A DNA stretch of 64,000 bases from Neurospora tetrasperma FGSC 2508. Its lineage: Eukaryota; Ascomycota; Sordariomycetes; Sordariales; Sordariaceae. Positions 22,049-33,031 of this stretch are shown one piece after another. The stretch covers positions 1,127,713-1,191,712 of the forward strand of contig NW_009799179.1 in NCBI RefSeq assembly GCF_000213175.1, given 5' to 3'. The translations under genes and the position numbers were made by a program. The notes beneath the pieces were generated by a model that ran no database searches, was not told the origin of the DNA, and saw only the letters and a program-made list of their open reading frames with translations. Position 1 is the stretch's first letter, and every line of letters begins with the position of its first letter.

Positions 22049-25000
22049 ATGGCGAACCTATACTTTGCGCACTCGAGTGCGCCCTTGCGGACCATCAAGG
22101 AAATCCAGTTTGGTCTGCTGTCGCCCGAGGAGATCAAGGGCATGAGTGTGGCCCACATCGTCTACCCAGAGACCATGGACGAGACCAGGACAAAACCCCG
22201 CGACGGCGGTCTCAACGACCCTCTCCTGGGCTCCGTAGATCGTCAGTTCAAGTGCAAGACGTGCGGCGAGAACATGTCCGAGTGCCCCGGCCATTTCGGT
22301 CACATCGAGCTGGCCCGACCCGTCTACCATCCGGGCTTCATCAAGCGGGTGAAGAAGATGTTGGAGATTGTCTGCCACAACTGCAGCAAGGTTCTTGCTG
22401 ACAGAGTTCGTGCAACCTATCCTTCAGGGTAGTCTTGATTTGCGGACGCTAACCTCTCTTCTGTAGAATGACAAAGAGTTCGCGGCCGCCATGAGGATCC
22501 GCGATCCCAAGGTCCGCTTCAACCGAGTATGGGCTGTGTGCAAGAAAAAGAGGAGATGTGAAAACGAGGTAGTCAAGAAGAGCGACGATGACGAATTCAA
22601 CCCTCTTGCCGATGCCAAGGGCGAGCTCCCCGGCCACGGCGGCTGCGGCAACGATCACCCCACCGTCCGCCAGCAGGCCCTCACCCTCTATGCCCAGTTC
22701 GATACCAAGGACGAGGAGGGCGTCAAGAGCAAGGAGAAGAAGATCATCACCCCCGACATGGCACTCAACATTTTGCACAACATGACCGAGTCTGACATGA
22801 TCGACATCGGCATCAACATCTCTCAAGCTCGGCCTGAATGGATGATCATCACTGTTCTGCCTGTTCCGCCCCCTCCAGTCCGCCCCAGTATTTCCATGGA
22901 CGGTACCGGCACCGGTATGCGAAACGAAGATGATTTGACCTACAAGCTCGGCGATATCATTCGAGCAAACGGCAACGTTCGCCAGGCTATCCAGGAGGGT
23001 TCTCCGGCTCACATTATCAACGATTTCGAGAACCTCCTCCAGTACCACGTTGCCACCTACATGGACAACGATATTGCTGGTCAACCACAAGCTCTGCAAA
23101 AGAGCGGTCGTCCTGTCAAGGCCATTCGCGCCCGTCTGAAGGGCAAGGAGGGTCGTCTGCGTGGTAACTTGATGGGCAAGCGTGTCGATTTCTCTGCCCG
23201 TACTGTCATCACAGGTGATGCCAACATCTCGCTGGATGAAGTCGGTGTGCCCCGTAGCATCGCGCGCACGCTTACATATCCCGAGACTGTGACGCCCTAC
23301 AATATTGGCAAACTCACCCAATACGTCCAGAACGGCCCTAACGAGCATCCGGGTGCCAAGTATGTTATTCGCTCAGATGGCAGCCGTGTTGATCTACGCC
23401 ATCAGAGGCGGACAGGTCCGCTACAGCTGGAATATGGCTGGAAGGTTGAGCGCCATCTCATCGACGGTGATTACATCATCTTCAACCGTCAGCCCTCTTT
23501 GCACAAGGAATCCATGATGGGTCATCGTGTCAAGGTCATGCCCTACTCGACCTTCAGACTTAACCTTTCCGTCACATCTCCTTACAACGCCGATTTCGAC
23601 GGTGATGAAATGAACCTTCACGTTCCTCAAACCGAAGAAACTCGTGCTGAAGTCAAGGAGCTTTGCATGGTTCCTCTCAACATCGTCTCGCCGCAGCGTA
23701 ACGGTCCGCTCATGGGTATCGTGCAGGATACTTTGGCTGGTGCTTACAAGCTTTGTCGTCGTGACGTCTTCCTTACCAAGGAGGAGGTCATGAACATTAT
23801 GCTCTGGGTCCCCGAGTGGGACGGCATCATTCCTGTCCCTGCAATCCTCAAGCCTCGTCCTCGCTGGACTGGTAAGCAGATCATCAGCATGGTTGTTCCC
23901 AAGATCATAAACCTCAAGAACATCGACGAGGATGATGGTGAGTGCCCTCTTAAGGATAAGGGCATTTTGATCCAACAAGGTGAGGTGATTTTCGGCTTGA
24001 TGACGAAGAAGATTGTGGGTGCCGCTAGTGGCGGTATCGTCCATCTCTGCTACAACGAGCTGGGTCCTAGCGGTGCTATGGATTTCCTCAACGGCTGCCA
24101 GAGAGTCGTCAACTACTGGCTCCTTCACAATGGCCACAGCATTGGTATTGGTGACACCATTCCCGACGCTGCGACCATCGCCAAGGTCCAGACGCACATT
24201 GACGATGCCAAGGCAGAAGTCAAGCAGCTCACAGATATGGCCACCAACAATCAGCTTGAGCCATTGCCCGGTATGAACATCCGTGAGACCTTCGAAAACA
24301 AGGTCTCCAAGGCTCTCAACACGGCCCGTGACAAGGCCGGTACTTCCACTGAGAGCAGTTTGAAGGATATCAACAACGCCGTAACCATGGCTCTGTCTGG
24401 TTCCAAGGGTTCTTCCATCAACATCTCTCAGATGACTGCCTTGGTCGGTCAGCAGATTGTCGAAGGCAAGCGTATTCCTTTCGGCTTCAAGTACCGCACA
24501 CTGCCACATTTCACAAAGGATGATTACTCACCCGAAGCCCGTGGTTTCGTCGAGAACTCGTACCTTCGTGGTCTTACTCCTTCAGAGTTTTTCTTCCACG
24601 CCATGGCTGGTAGAGAAGGTTTGATCGATACCGCTGTCAAGACAGCCGAAACTGGTTACATTCAGCGTCGTTTGGTCAAGGCCCTTGAAGATTCGGCTGC
24701 GCAGTACGATGGTACTGTTCGCAACTCACTGGGTGATATCATCCAGTTCGTCTACGGTGAAGATGGTCTCGACGGTATTGCCATCGAGAACCAGCCTGTC
24801 GACCACTTCACGATATCCAATAAGGCTTTCGACAAGCGTTATCGTCTCGATGTCATGGACGAGGAGGTTTCCTCGAGCGAGCTTGAGGCGCTGGAATACG
24901 GAAAGGAGCTTGCCAGTGATCCCACTGTTCAGGAGCTTCTTGACCAGGAATACGAACAGCTTTCGGTCGATCGCCACATGCTTCGTGAGATCCAGCGCAC

Positions 25001-27455
25001 GAAAGGCAACAATGACACGAAGATGCAGCTCCCTCTTAACATCATTCGTATCATTGATACTGCCAAGAAGCTGTTCAAGGTGGATGAGACCGCTCGCAGT
25101 GACCTTACCCCCAAGGATGTCATTCCTACAGTTAAGGCCATGCTTGATCGCATGATCGTTGTCAGAGGAGACGATCCTATTTCCAAGGAGGCAGACTACA
25201 ACGCCACGATCCTGTTCAAGGCCCAGCTTCGGTCTCGCTTGGCGTTCAAGCGTCTTGCTGTCCAAGATAGGATCAACAAGTTGGCCTTCAACCACATTCT
25301 CGGCGAGCTCGAGAACCGTTGGTCGAGGTCGATGGTTTCTCCGGGTGAAATGGTCGGTGTGTTGGCTGCCCAGTCTATCGGTGAACCCGCCACCCAGATG
25401 ACACTCAACACTTTCCATTTCGCCGGTGTGTCCTCCAAGAACGTCACCCTTGGTGTGCCGCGTCTAAAGGAAATTCTTAACGTTGCTTCGAACATCAAGA
25501 CTCCTTCCATGATGGTCTATCTCGACTCCAAGGCAGCGACCCAGGAGGAGGCCAAGAAGATGCGCAGTGCTGTCGAGCACACGAGTCTTCGCTCCGTTAC
25601 GGCTGTCACTGAAATCTACTATGATCCCGATATCACATCGACCAACATCCCCGAGGATTACGATTTGGTCGAGTCTTACTTCCTCATTCCCGATCAGAGC
25701 GGCGACGAGCCAGATCCGATTGAGAACCAGTCCCGTTGGCTTCTGAGAATCACTCTCGATCGTCAGAAGATGCTCGACAAGGGTCTCCGCGTTGAGGACG
25801 TTGCTCACCGCATCAAGGAGGTTTACAAGAAGGATGTTGCAGTTGTCTTCTCCGACAACAACGCTGAAGAGATGGTCATCCGTATCCGTGTTATTAAGGC
25901 GGACGATGACAAGGATGAAGATGGTAACAAGATCATCGAGGACGATGTGATGCTCAAGCGTCTTGAGAAGCATCTCCTGGACGGCTGCACACTTCGTGGT
26001 GTCGAAGGCATTGAGCGTGCCTTCTTGAACAAGGGTGTTAAGCTGATCGAGGCCAAGGATGGTTCCATGAAGCACTCCAAGGTGGACGATGAGTGCCAAG
26101 AGTGGTACCTTGATACGCAAGGTACCTCTCTTCGTGAGGTCTTGACTGTCGAGGGTGTTGATACCAAGCGCACCACTACCAACGACTTGTGGCAGGTTGT
26201 CGATGTCTTCGGTATCGAGGGAGCTCGCGCTGCTCTGATGCACGAGTTGACGGCTGTGTTGGCTTTCGACGGTTCGTACGTTAACCATCGTCACTTGGCG
26301 CTTCTTTGCGATGTGATGACATACAGGGGCAGTATCGCCGCCGTCACACGTCACGGTATCAACCGCGCTGATACTGGTGCGCTCATGCGTTGCTCTTTCG
26401 AGGAGACTGTCGAAATTCTCCTGGAAGCTGCCGCCGTTGGTGAGCTTGATGACTGCCGTGGTATTTCCGAGAACGTTATGTTAGGCCAGATGGCTCCCAT
26501 GGGTACCGGCGCCTTTGACGTTTTCCTCGATCCCAAGATGTTGGAGACCGTCATCTCTGACAACTCTCGCATGGGTCTCATGCCGGGCATGACCGTGAAG
26601 GGCAGTCAGCTGGATGGCGCGGCTACGCCTTATGATACAGGCTCCCCGATGGCCGACAGTGGGTTCCTTGGAAGTTATTCGCCTACTATGGGCAACTTCT
26701 CTCCTATCCAGGGCGCTGGATCGGACAGCCCGACGAACAATGGCTTCGGCACCGACTACGGTGGCGTTGGCGGATACGGTTCTGGTACTTCCTACTCTTC
26801 GGCTACCAGCCCTCGTGCCACCAGCCCCTTCACACCCACGTCACCGTTCAGCTATGGCGGGTACTCGCCATCGTCGCCCGCGGCTGGCTACTCGCCCAGC
26901 TCACCTCTCCTCGACTCTTCTGGTCGTTTCGCTTCCAGCCCACAATTCAGTCCCTCGTCGCCGTCGTTCTCGCCAACTTCGCCGATGCTGCGCCCTGGAA
27001 GCCCGACCAGCCCGAGCTACAGCCCTACCTCCCCGAGTTACTCGCCGGCATCGCCAGCTGCCGCCAGGTACTCGCCCACCTCCCCCGCCCAACAATTCTC
27101 TCCGACGTCACCTTCATACTCCCCCACGAGTCCGAGCTACAGCCCGGCCTCGCCCGCTTTCCAGGCTACCTCGCCAAGCTACTCTCCGGCGTCGCCTACC
27201 TGGTCGCCAACCTCGCCGGACGCTTACTCGCCCACGAGCCCGTCGTTCCAGCGGTCCCCTGGTCAGCAGCTGTCCCCTACTAGCCCAACGGGTTACTCGC
27301 CGACGTCGCCGCAGTACTCGCCGCGGACGCCGGGACGTAATAACTCGGGGGGCAACGGGGATCAATAGTAAGTTGTGGATTAGTCTGTTGCTTGGGGTAA
27401 GACAGCTTTGCTAACAGAAATCCTCAGTTCTCCCACTTCGCCATCGAATGATTGA
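22049..27455 (+). CDS. rpb1: DNA-directed RNA polymerase II largest subunit
   Basis: Catalytic subunit that makes mRNA. Three exons fit: 22049-22405, 22467-27367 and 27428-27455, giving 1761 residues. The N-terminal zinc-binding clamp reads [20 protein letters not shown]. The active-site metal motif [12 protein letters not shown] starts at residue 493, and the bridge/trigger-loop region includes [18 protein letters not shown]. The CTD begins at about residue 1520. Its first part is degenerate ([22 protein letters not shown]), then YSPTSPS-type heptads dominate. The last exon is inferred: the frame would end GDQ-stop at 27368, but a GTAAGT donor overlaps that stop. Splicing to CTCAG at 27427 adds a final heptad and ends in YSPTSPSND. 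Intron 1 has a GTTCGT donor. Phosphorylation of the CTD couples transcription to mRNA processing and to Set1/COMPASS, whose Swd1 subunit is encoded next door. Confidence 0.98.
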
Positions 27456-28466
27456 TCATCTTAAGAAGTCGTTCTGATCGAGTGGAATTGGGTTGAGTCG
27501 GCAGACAAAGCGTCAATGCCTCATGAAGGGGAGAAAAGGAAGGGATATCGAAACAAATTGCCACTACAACACCGTATATAACAAAAAAGGAAGGGTGGCT
27601 TGGCAGTAGCTAAATGAGCGCGAGCGGGGAGTTGCTTTTTTATCACATTGTTCGTCCTGTTGTCACCACACATCAAACTGCATTTTCCTTTCTTCTTGGG
27701 CCGCCGTCATCTGCTTCTTCGTTTCTACTAGAGTTGGAGATAAACTAGCTGAAGCACCTTTTTACGTACGTACAAAGAAGAAACACAGCAGAAAGCAGAG
27801 CGAATCAGTCAAAGTTGGGAAAGACAAAATATCATTATCATATCAGCATTTCATATTTCTTGTTCGTTCATGTCTGTTACTGGTGATGGGTGGCCTTGCT
27901 CACATTTCGCTTCTCATAAGGAACAAAGATTGATCTGCTTTTCCTTGCTCAAAGGGGTTCTTTACTGTTGGTTCATACTAGGCAGGCGAATAGGGGAACA
28001 GCGCCTCTTCACTTTTTGGTAGCCATCAGATTGCGCGATAGCATTGGCGATGGATGGGTGGTTAGAGAACGAGTAATTTCGCACGAAATAGTAACAACCG
28101 ATACCTCCAGTGAAATATTTGACTTTAACTGAATAGAAAACTGATCACATATCATTCCAATCTCGCCGTGGCTACCATCGCACATCCATCCTCGCACCTT
28201 AAACCTTAGTCTCTATTACATGACCTCCGTCGACAACCTTCAGCAGACCCGCCCCACAGAAGCGTGGGTCTCCTCTCCTCGAACTTGGTGAGAGGACCGC
28301 CAACAGATAAATAAAAACCCTCCCTTACCTTTCACTTTCCTATTCTTCTCTCATGTTTCTATGCCGACAGACCTTCAGTTATTATCCTCCTCGGTGCCAA
28401 TCCACACACAACTGACGCCTAAGACTGAATGAACTTCTCATCCCCACCCAAGATAGCCACCATACA
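27456..28466. other. Spacer after rpb1
   Basis: About 1 kb holding the rpb1 3' untranslated region and the promoter of the GNAT gene. AT-rich patches around 27560-27860 suit a polyadenylation region. No gene is seen. Confidence 0.55.
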
Positions 28467-28985
28467 ATGTCGCCCACAACTACACCTACCCTTCCAAAGG
28501 GCTACGTGCTCCACGCGGGCTATCCTCCCATTTCCTCCTACAGGCATCTTCGGTCCGCCTCGGGGCTAACCCCTCGATCCGTCGCCCAAGCAGCGCCTGT
28601 CCCGTCCAATTCCTGGTACGGATGCTACATCATGCACGACGACAACAAGCCCGTAGCAATGGGACGAATCATCGGCGATGGAGGATGGTACTTCCACATC
28701 GCCGACATGGCTACCCTCCCAGAGCATCAGCGTAAGGGGCTAGGAGATGTGGTCCTCAAGGAATTACTTGCTTACATTGCTCGCCACGCGCCTTGTGATG
28801 AGAAGGAGGGTGAGTACCCTTATATTACGCTTTTTGCGGACGGGCCGGGCAGGAGGTTGTATGAGAAGAACGGGTTCAAGGAGACGGCCCCGCGTTCAAC
28901 GGGAATGGTACTATCATATGATCGCGGGCTAGTAGTAACACCCGAGGATGAGGGGAGAGCTGCTGCTGAGGATGGGAGGGAGTAA
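28467..28985 (+). CDS. GNAT-family N-acetyltransferase
   Basis: Acetyl-CoA-dependent acetyltransferase of unknown substrate. Single exon, 172 residues, with start context ACAATGTCG. The fold runs from YVLHAGYPPISSYRHLR through the strand WYGCYIMHDDNKPVAMGRII. The acetyl-CoA-binding block HIADMATLPEHQRKGLGDVV contains the Q/RxxGxG/A motif as QRKGLG. The family's closing YEKNGFKET follows. The acidic C-terminal tail (TPEDEGRAAAEDGRE) is not part of the fold. Small lone GNATs of this type are common in ascomycetes and may act on amines or amino acids, but the sequence does not decide this. Confidence 0.9.
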   Translation: MSPTTTPTLPKGYVLHAGYPPISSYRHLRSASGLTPRSVAQAAPVPSNSWYGCYIMHDDNKPVAMGRIIGDGGWYFHIADMATLPEHQRKGLGDVVLKELLAYIARHAPCDEKEGEYPYITLFADGPGRRLYEKNGFKETAPRSTGMVLSYDRGLVVTPEDEGRAAAEDGRE

Positions 28986-30486
28986 GGGATGGCGGATATG
29001 AGGCGACGGATGTTTGACTACCTAGGCACTCACCGGAGTTGTATGGTGGTGTGGTAATGACTGTGAATATAAAATCAGGAATTTCGCATGCTTTTAACTT
29101 GCCTTTTACATGTCCATCTTCTTTCGTGATTGTTGTTCCTGAATTTTGAAAAGGGCGAAGTTCTTTCCATGGCTACCTAATCGAGGCTAACGCTTGTGGG
29201 TAGGTTGCAGTTCAGCCGTACCGAAGCGGGAAACCCTGATTCGCAACAACCTAAGCGTTGTCTACCAAGCCCCTAGAAGTCAAAATTATAGGGTATTATA
29301 ACCTTCTATACCTTGGTAGTCTTTAAGGATGTTTTCTAGCCTTTGAAGACTACCTACTAAAGTCAAGGCCTAGTATAGCTGGAAGTCAGAATCGTATTAC
29401 AAAAAGTTGGTTACGAATACCTCTAGGAATCGAACAAAGGTTACAAGCAAGAATGAAAATGAAGAACTACTTGATCAACCGCTTACTAGCTACTGAGCTA
29501 AGTGGTTATTTCTAGAGGAGGAAAGGGCTAGTTCTTTCCGTCGATAAAGGGGACGTTGGATATTGGGGGAAGGTAGATAGGACGTTAAGACTGAGAGAAA
29601 TTTCGAAATTCGGACCCGACGACCCAGCTCCAAAACCGAGGACACTATATTACAGCGCTTACCCCCCTATAGAAAAGATTCATTGTTTGGCTACGAAATA
29701 TTGATTGTGGTTATTGTCCGATAACTACAACGCATGTCGGAGGTACCTAGTGATTTGTAAACTTGGCCTGCGTGCCTGGCAACTGAACCCATTTTCTTCT
29801 TCTTTGAAACCTCTCTGTTCCTATCTCCTAGGCAGTCTCTGGCCTGGTTTCTTGGTTTCCCGTCTACCGCAAATCAACGCAGAGTTTACTACAGCATCGC
29901 TTTTGGGGTGTGGCAGATGGGATCAGGGGAAACGAATGAGACGACAGCCGTCCCACCAACCCATCTTCCTCGTTACGATTTCCTATAAGTCAGCCATCTA
30001 GACACATAATGACAAGGAACAATGTTGATGGCCCGATTCAAGCTAGGTATGAATCAAATCAATCATTCTTTCTGCCATTAGTTCACCTCGTCGTCTCAGT
30101 GTGATGGCTTATCGTCCTGGTTGATACTATGCTAGAGCCTGCATGACTGGATCATATTACATATGAGGTTCTTAAGCCGAGTTCCTTATCCACGTGTTGG
30201 CCATTCTTCTTCAATCCCGGCCATCCATCTGTTTCAACGATAACCAATGGAATGGATAGAGGCACTCATGGGGTGTCCTTGCCTTTGCGGCTGGACGCCT
30301 AGATCTGCATCTCTACCTTACGTTGGTTCTTTCTTGATTTGGCTCAGGCCCAACATCTCTGTTCAATGTCCCCGCAACCATTTTTTCGGCCGATAAGTGA
30401 AAGCCCGGTATAACTTCCGGTTCAGAGGCTGGTGCTTCACTGATCTGTCAGTGCCCGTTTAGTTCTCCACAAAGCAACCTTACTCG
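28986..30486. other. Gene-free region with TA-rich, RIP-like patch
   Basis: 1.5 kb with no gene. From about 29200 to 29720 the composition shifts to AT-rich with many TpA steps and few CpA or TpG, the pattern left by repeat-induced point mutation (RIP). Flanking DNA is ordinary. A tRNA-derived repeat lies inside the patch and is listed separately. Confidence 0.5.
29420..29518 (-). repeat. tRNA-derived, SINE-like relic
   Basis: Read on the minus strand there is a polymerase III A-box-like TTAGCTCAGTAG (29490-29501) and, about 65 bases on, a B-box-like GTTCGATTCC (29426-29435). CCTCTAG (29512-29518) and CTAGAGG (29420-29426) can pair at the two ends. A T-rich run follows the B-box side (CAACTTTTTG, 29400-29409). 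The D-arm is imperfect, and the box spacing is about 20 bases longer than in an intronless tRNA. A working tRNA gene is therefore unlikely; a mutated tRNA-derived SINE or an old tRNA pseudogene fits better. Family not recognised; the ends of the whole element are not defined. Confidence 0.4.
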
Positions 30487-32907
30487 ATGGTAGGTATGGA
30501 TCGTCCCGGTGAAGAGAGAGCCCTAGGCTTGAACCACGGCTGGAAGCACACCTACGAGCCTCACAGCTGCCGCCACTGCAACTGGATTGTCCTGGGTGAA
30601 GCTGAGCTCAAAGCAGGTGAGGGCTTAAGAGGGCATCAGCCTCTAGCCTCAGCAACGTCTACCTAGCGGACAGCATCTCCGATGCGTTGCTAGCACGAGA
30701 TGAAGGGTGCCCTTTATTTGGATATCTCGTTGGTGAGTTGCTGGACTCGGGTCTCTCGCCCGACATATTGGACCTTGATGGCTCCCAGATAGTATACGGA
30801 TCGCTCACCGTCAGAGGGCTTAAACTGTCTCATAAGTTGGCTGACAATGGCGGTATTCCCCTGTCTAACATCTTGAAGGTGATTCTCCACTCGGGTAAGT
30901 GTCTATGAGAGATGATCTGGATCTCCAAGTGTCCTCTGAGGTGTTACTGACAAATCACCAGGAAAGCCAAGTGAATCATTAGATTGCGACCCAGGCTCTC
31001 CGGAAGCTTTCCAGCTTTCACGCAACTGGATCTCAACATGCCTCTCTTCCCACCCGCACTGCCGCTTACCATCAAGAAGATCCTCTGGCCCCAACGCATT
31101 CACACCGACCCGGCTCCTCCAAGTCAGCGAACACGGTGTAAAACTCGTGGAGTCGTCTAGGGTGGGTGACGAAGCCCAAACATGGTGCGCACTAAGCTAC
31201 GTCTGGGGCGGCGACCAGCCCGTCAAGACGACCAAGGAAACGCTAGCAGCCCACTACGACGGGATTCCCTTTGACGCGCTTCCCAAAACCATCCAGGACG
31301 CCGTGCGCGTGTGTCGCGGCCTGGCCATTCCCTACCTGTGGATCGACGCCCTCTGCATCATCCAGGGTGATGAGCAGGACCTCCGGAGGGAGCTCGGCAA
31401 GATGCCCGAGATCTACCAGCATGCTACCGTCACGATCAGTGCAGCGTGGTCGACAAAGGCTGATGACGGGTTCCTTTACCGTCGCGGATACTGGTATCAG
31501 TTTTGCCCGCCGATCAAGCTGCAGGTTCTTGCACGTACTTTGGTGAATGTTGGGGAGAACACCACCCTGGGCGATGGTGACGTGGCCAGATCAAGCTGCA
31601 CTCAGCAGGAGTCCATGTCTGATTCTGGAGTGCAGGAAGAGGAGGAGGAGGAGGAGGAGAAGGAGAAGCGCGCGAAGACGACGATGGAGGGATACGCCTA
31701 CGAGAAACGGGTCTGGGAAAGCGACCCCATCAATTCGAGAGCGTGGACGTACCAGGAGTACGCCCTCTCCCAGCGGGTGTTGCTCTACCGCAGCACCTTG
31801 CTCGAGTGGAGCTGCAGGACGGTTTCCGACTCTTACGGTTTGCTTGAGCCGAGTACTTTGGCAGGCAAAGCCGATCATCATTATCAGCCAGATCTGCAGC
31901 TCGATCCCGATCCCGAACCTTTCTTTGCGCTCTCGTCGTCCCATCAGTCATGGTCCGACATCGTAATGGAATACTCCTCCCGTCATCTCTCCTTTGCCTC
32001 CGACAAGCTGCGCGCCCTGTCCGCCATCGCCCAGGTATATCATCGAGAAACGGGCAAGGAATATCTAGCCGGATTGTGGAGGGAGGACCTCCCCCTGGCG
32101 CTTTGTTGGTTTGCGATGCCGCAGACGAGTTATAATAGTACTACGAATGCAAGTGAGAATGATAACCTCGACAGCGAACCTTCCCCCGAAAAAATCCTCC
32201 AAAAACGGCCAACAGGTAATCGAGGCCCCTCCTGGTCTTGGGCGTCCATCGACGATGCCGCGTTTATGTACCCCGCCGCCGATGAGAAGAAGAAAATCCA
32301 GATTCTCGGGCCAGCGCCCAGCGTGAAGATTCTTAAAGCCGCGGTCACCCCGGCTTATGCTGGTGGGGAGTTTGACTCTGTTGTTTCTGGGTGTCTTGAC
32401 ATTGAAGGGGCAATGAGAGAAGTGACGGCGCGTCGGGTCAGGTGGAGCAGCAGCCCATCATCGTCAGGCTCTGTATCCGAATCGGGTGAAATGAAGATCC
32501 CGGTGGGAGGACAACAAGGACACGAAGTGGTGGTGACACTAGATGCTGCTCCCGAAAGAGAAGACGAGGGAGTCGAGAACGATAGGGATGGCAGAACCGG
32601 TTTATGGCTTCTTTTGTTGGCGGAGCAAGTGGAAGAAGAAGAAGAAGAGGAGGAGGAGGAAATGGAGGAGGAAGAGTGGGAGGAAGTGGAGGAGGATGTC
32701 GAGGGACAGCATGAGTTGAAGATTGGCAAACCTACCTCGCCAGTGTATGCTGGACTTGTTCTGAAGGAATTAGTCCATGGACAGTCGGACAGGTTTCATC
32801 GTATAGGCTTTTTCCATTGCTGTGAGATTTCGGACATGGGGCATACCGGTGATGGGTGTCGGGATCTCTTGAAAGAGTTTGAGATTAGAAGGGTAACACT
32901 TGTTTGA
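30487..32907 (+). CDS. HET-domain protein (heterokaryon-incompatibility type)
   Basis: HET-domain proteins trigger cell death when unlike hyphae fuse, though many members have unknown roles. The body is secure: exon 30962-32907 follows a 67-base intron (30895-30961, GTAAGT...CCAG). The N-terminal family layout is visible: a CRHCNWIVL Cys pair, GCPLFGYLV, NWISTCLSSHPHC and TRLLQV. The HET core follows: ALSYVWGG, LPKTIQDAVRVCRGL, YLWIDALCIIQ, EIYQHATVTISAAW, and later SRAWTYQEYALSQRVLLY. The 5' end is tentative. Exon 1 from 30487 and exon 2 from 30640 need a very short intron of 44 bases (30596-30639); with it the protein is 769 residues. There are two acidic runs, one in the middle of the HET region and one of about 28 mostly Glu residues near residue 680. 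Confidence 0.85.
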
Positions 32908-33031
32908 GATGTCCAGAAGGTGTACCTTGTCCTGCTGCTAGGATACATTAGTATCCAACAAACAATCCATATATACATACCGTGATCCGACAAGAAACAA
33001 CATAACCTATTCTTTTCGTCACAAACACTCC

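Noticed and set aside
22449-26354. Several long minus-strand open frames across rpb1 (for example 23421-24509 and 25464-26354)
   Set aside because: They are shadows of the codon bias of rpb1 and change with its frame; no domain.
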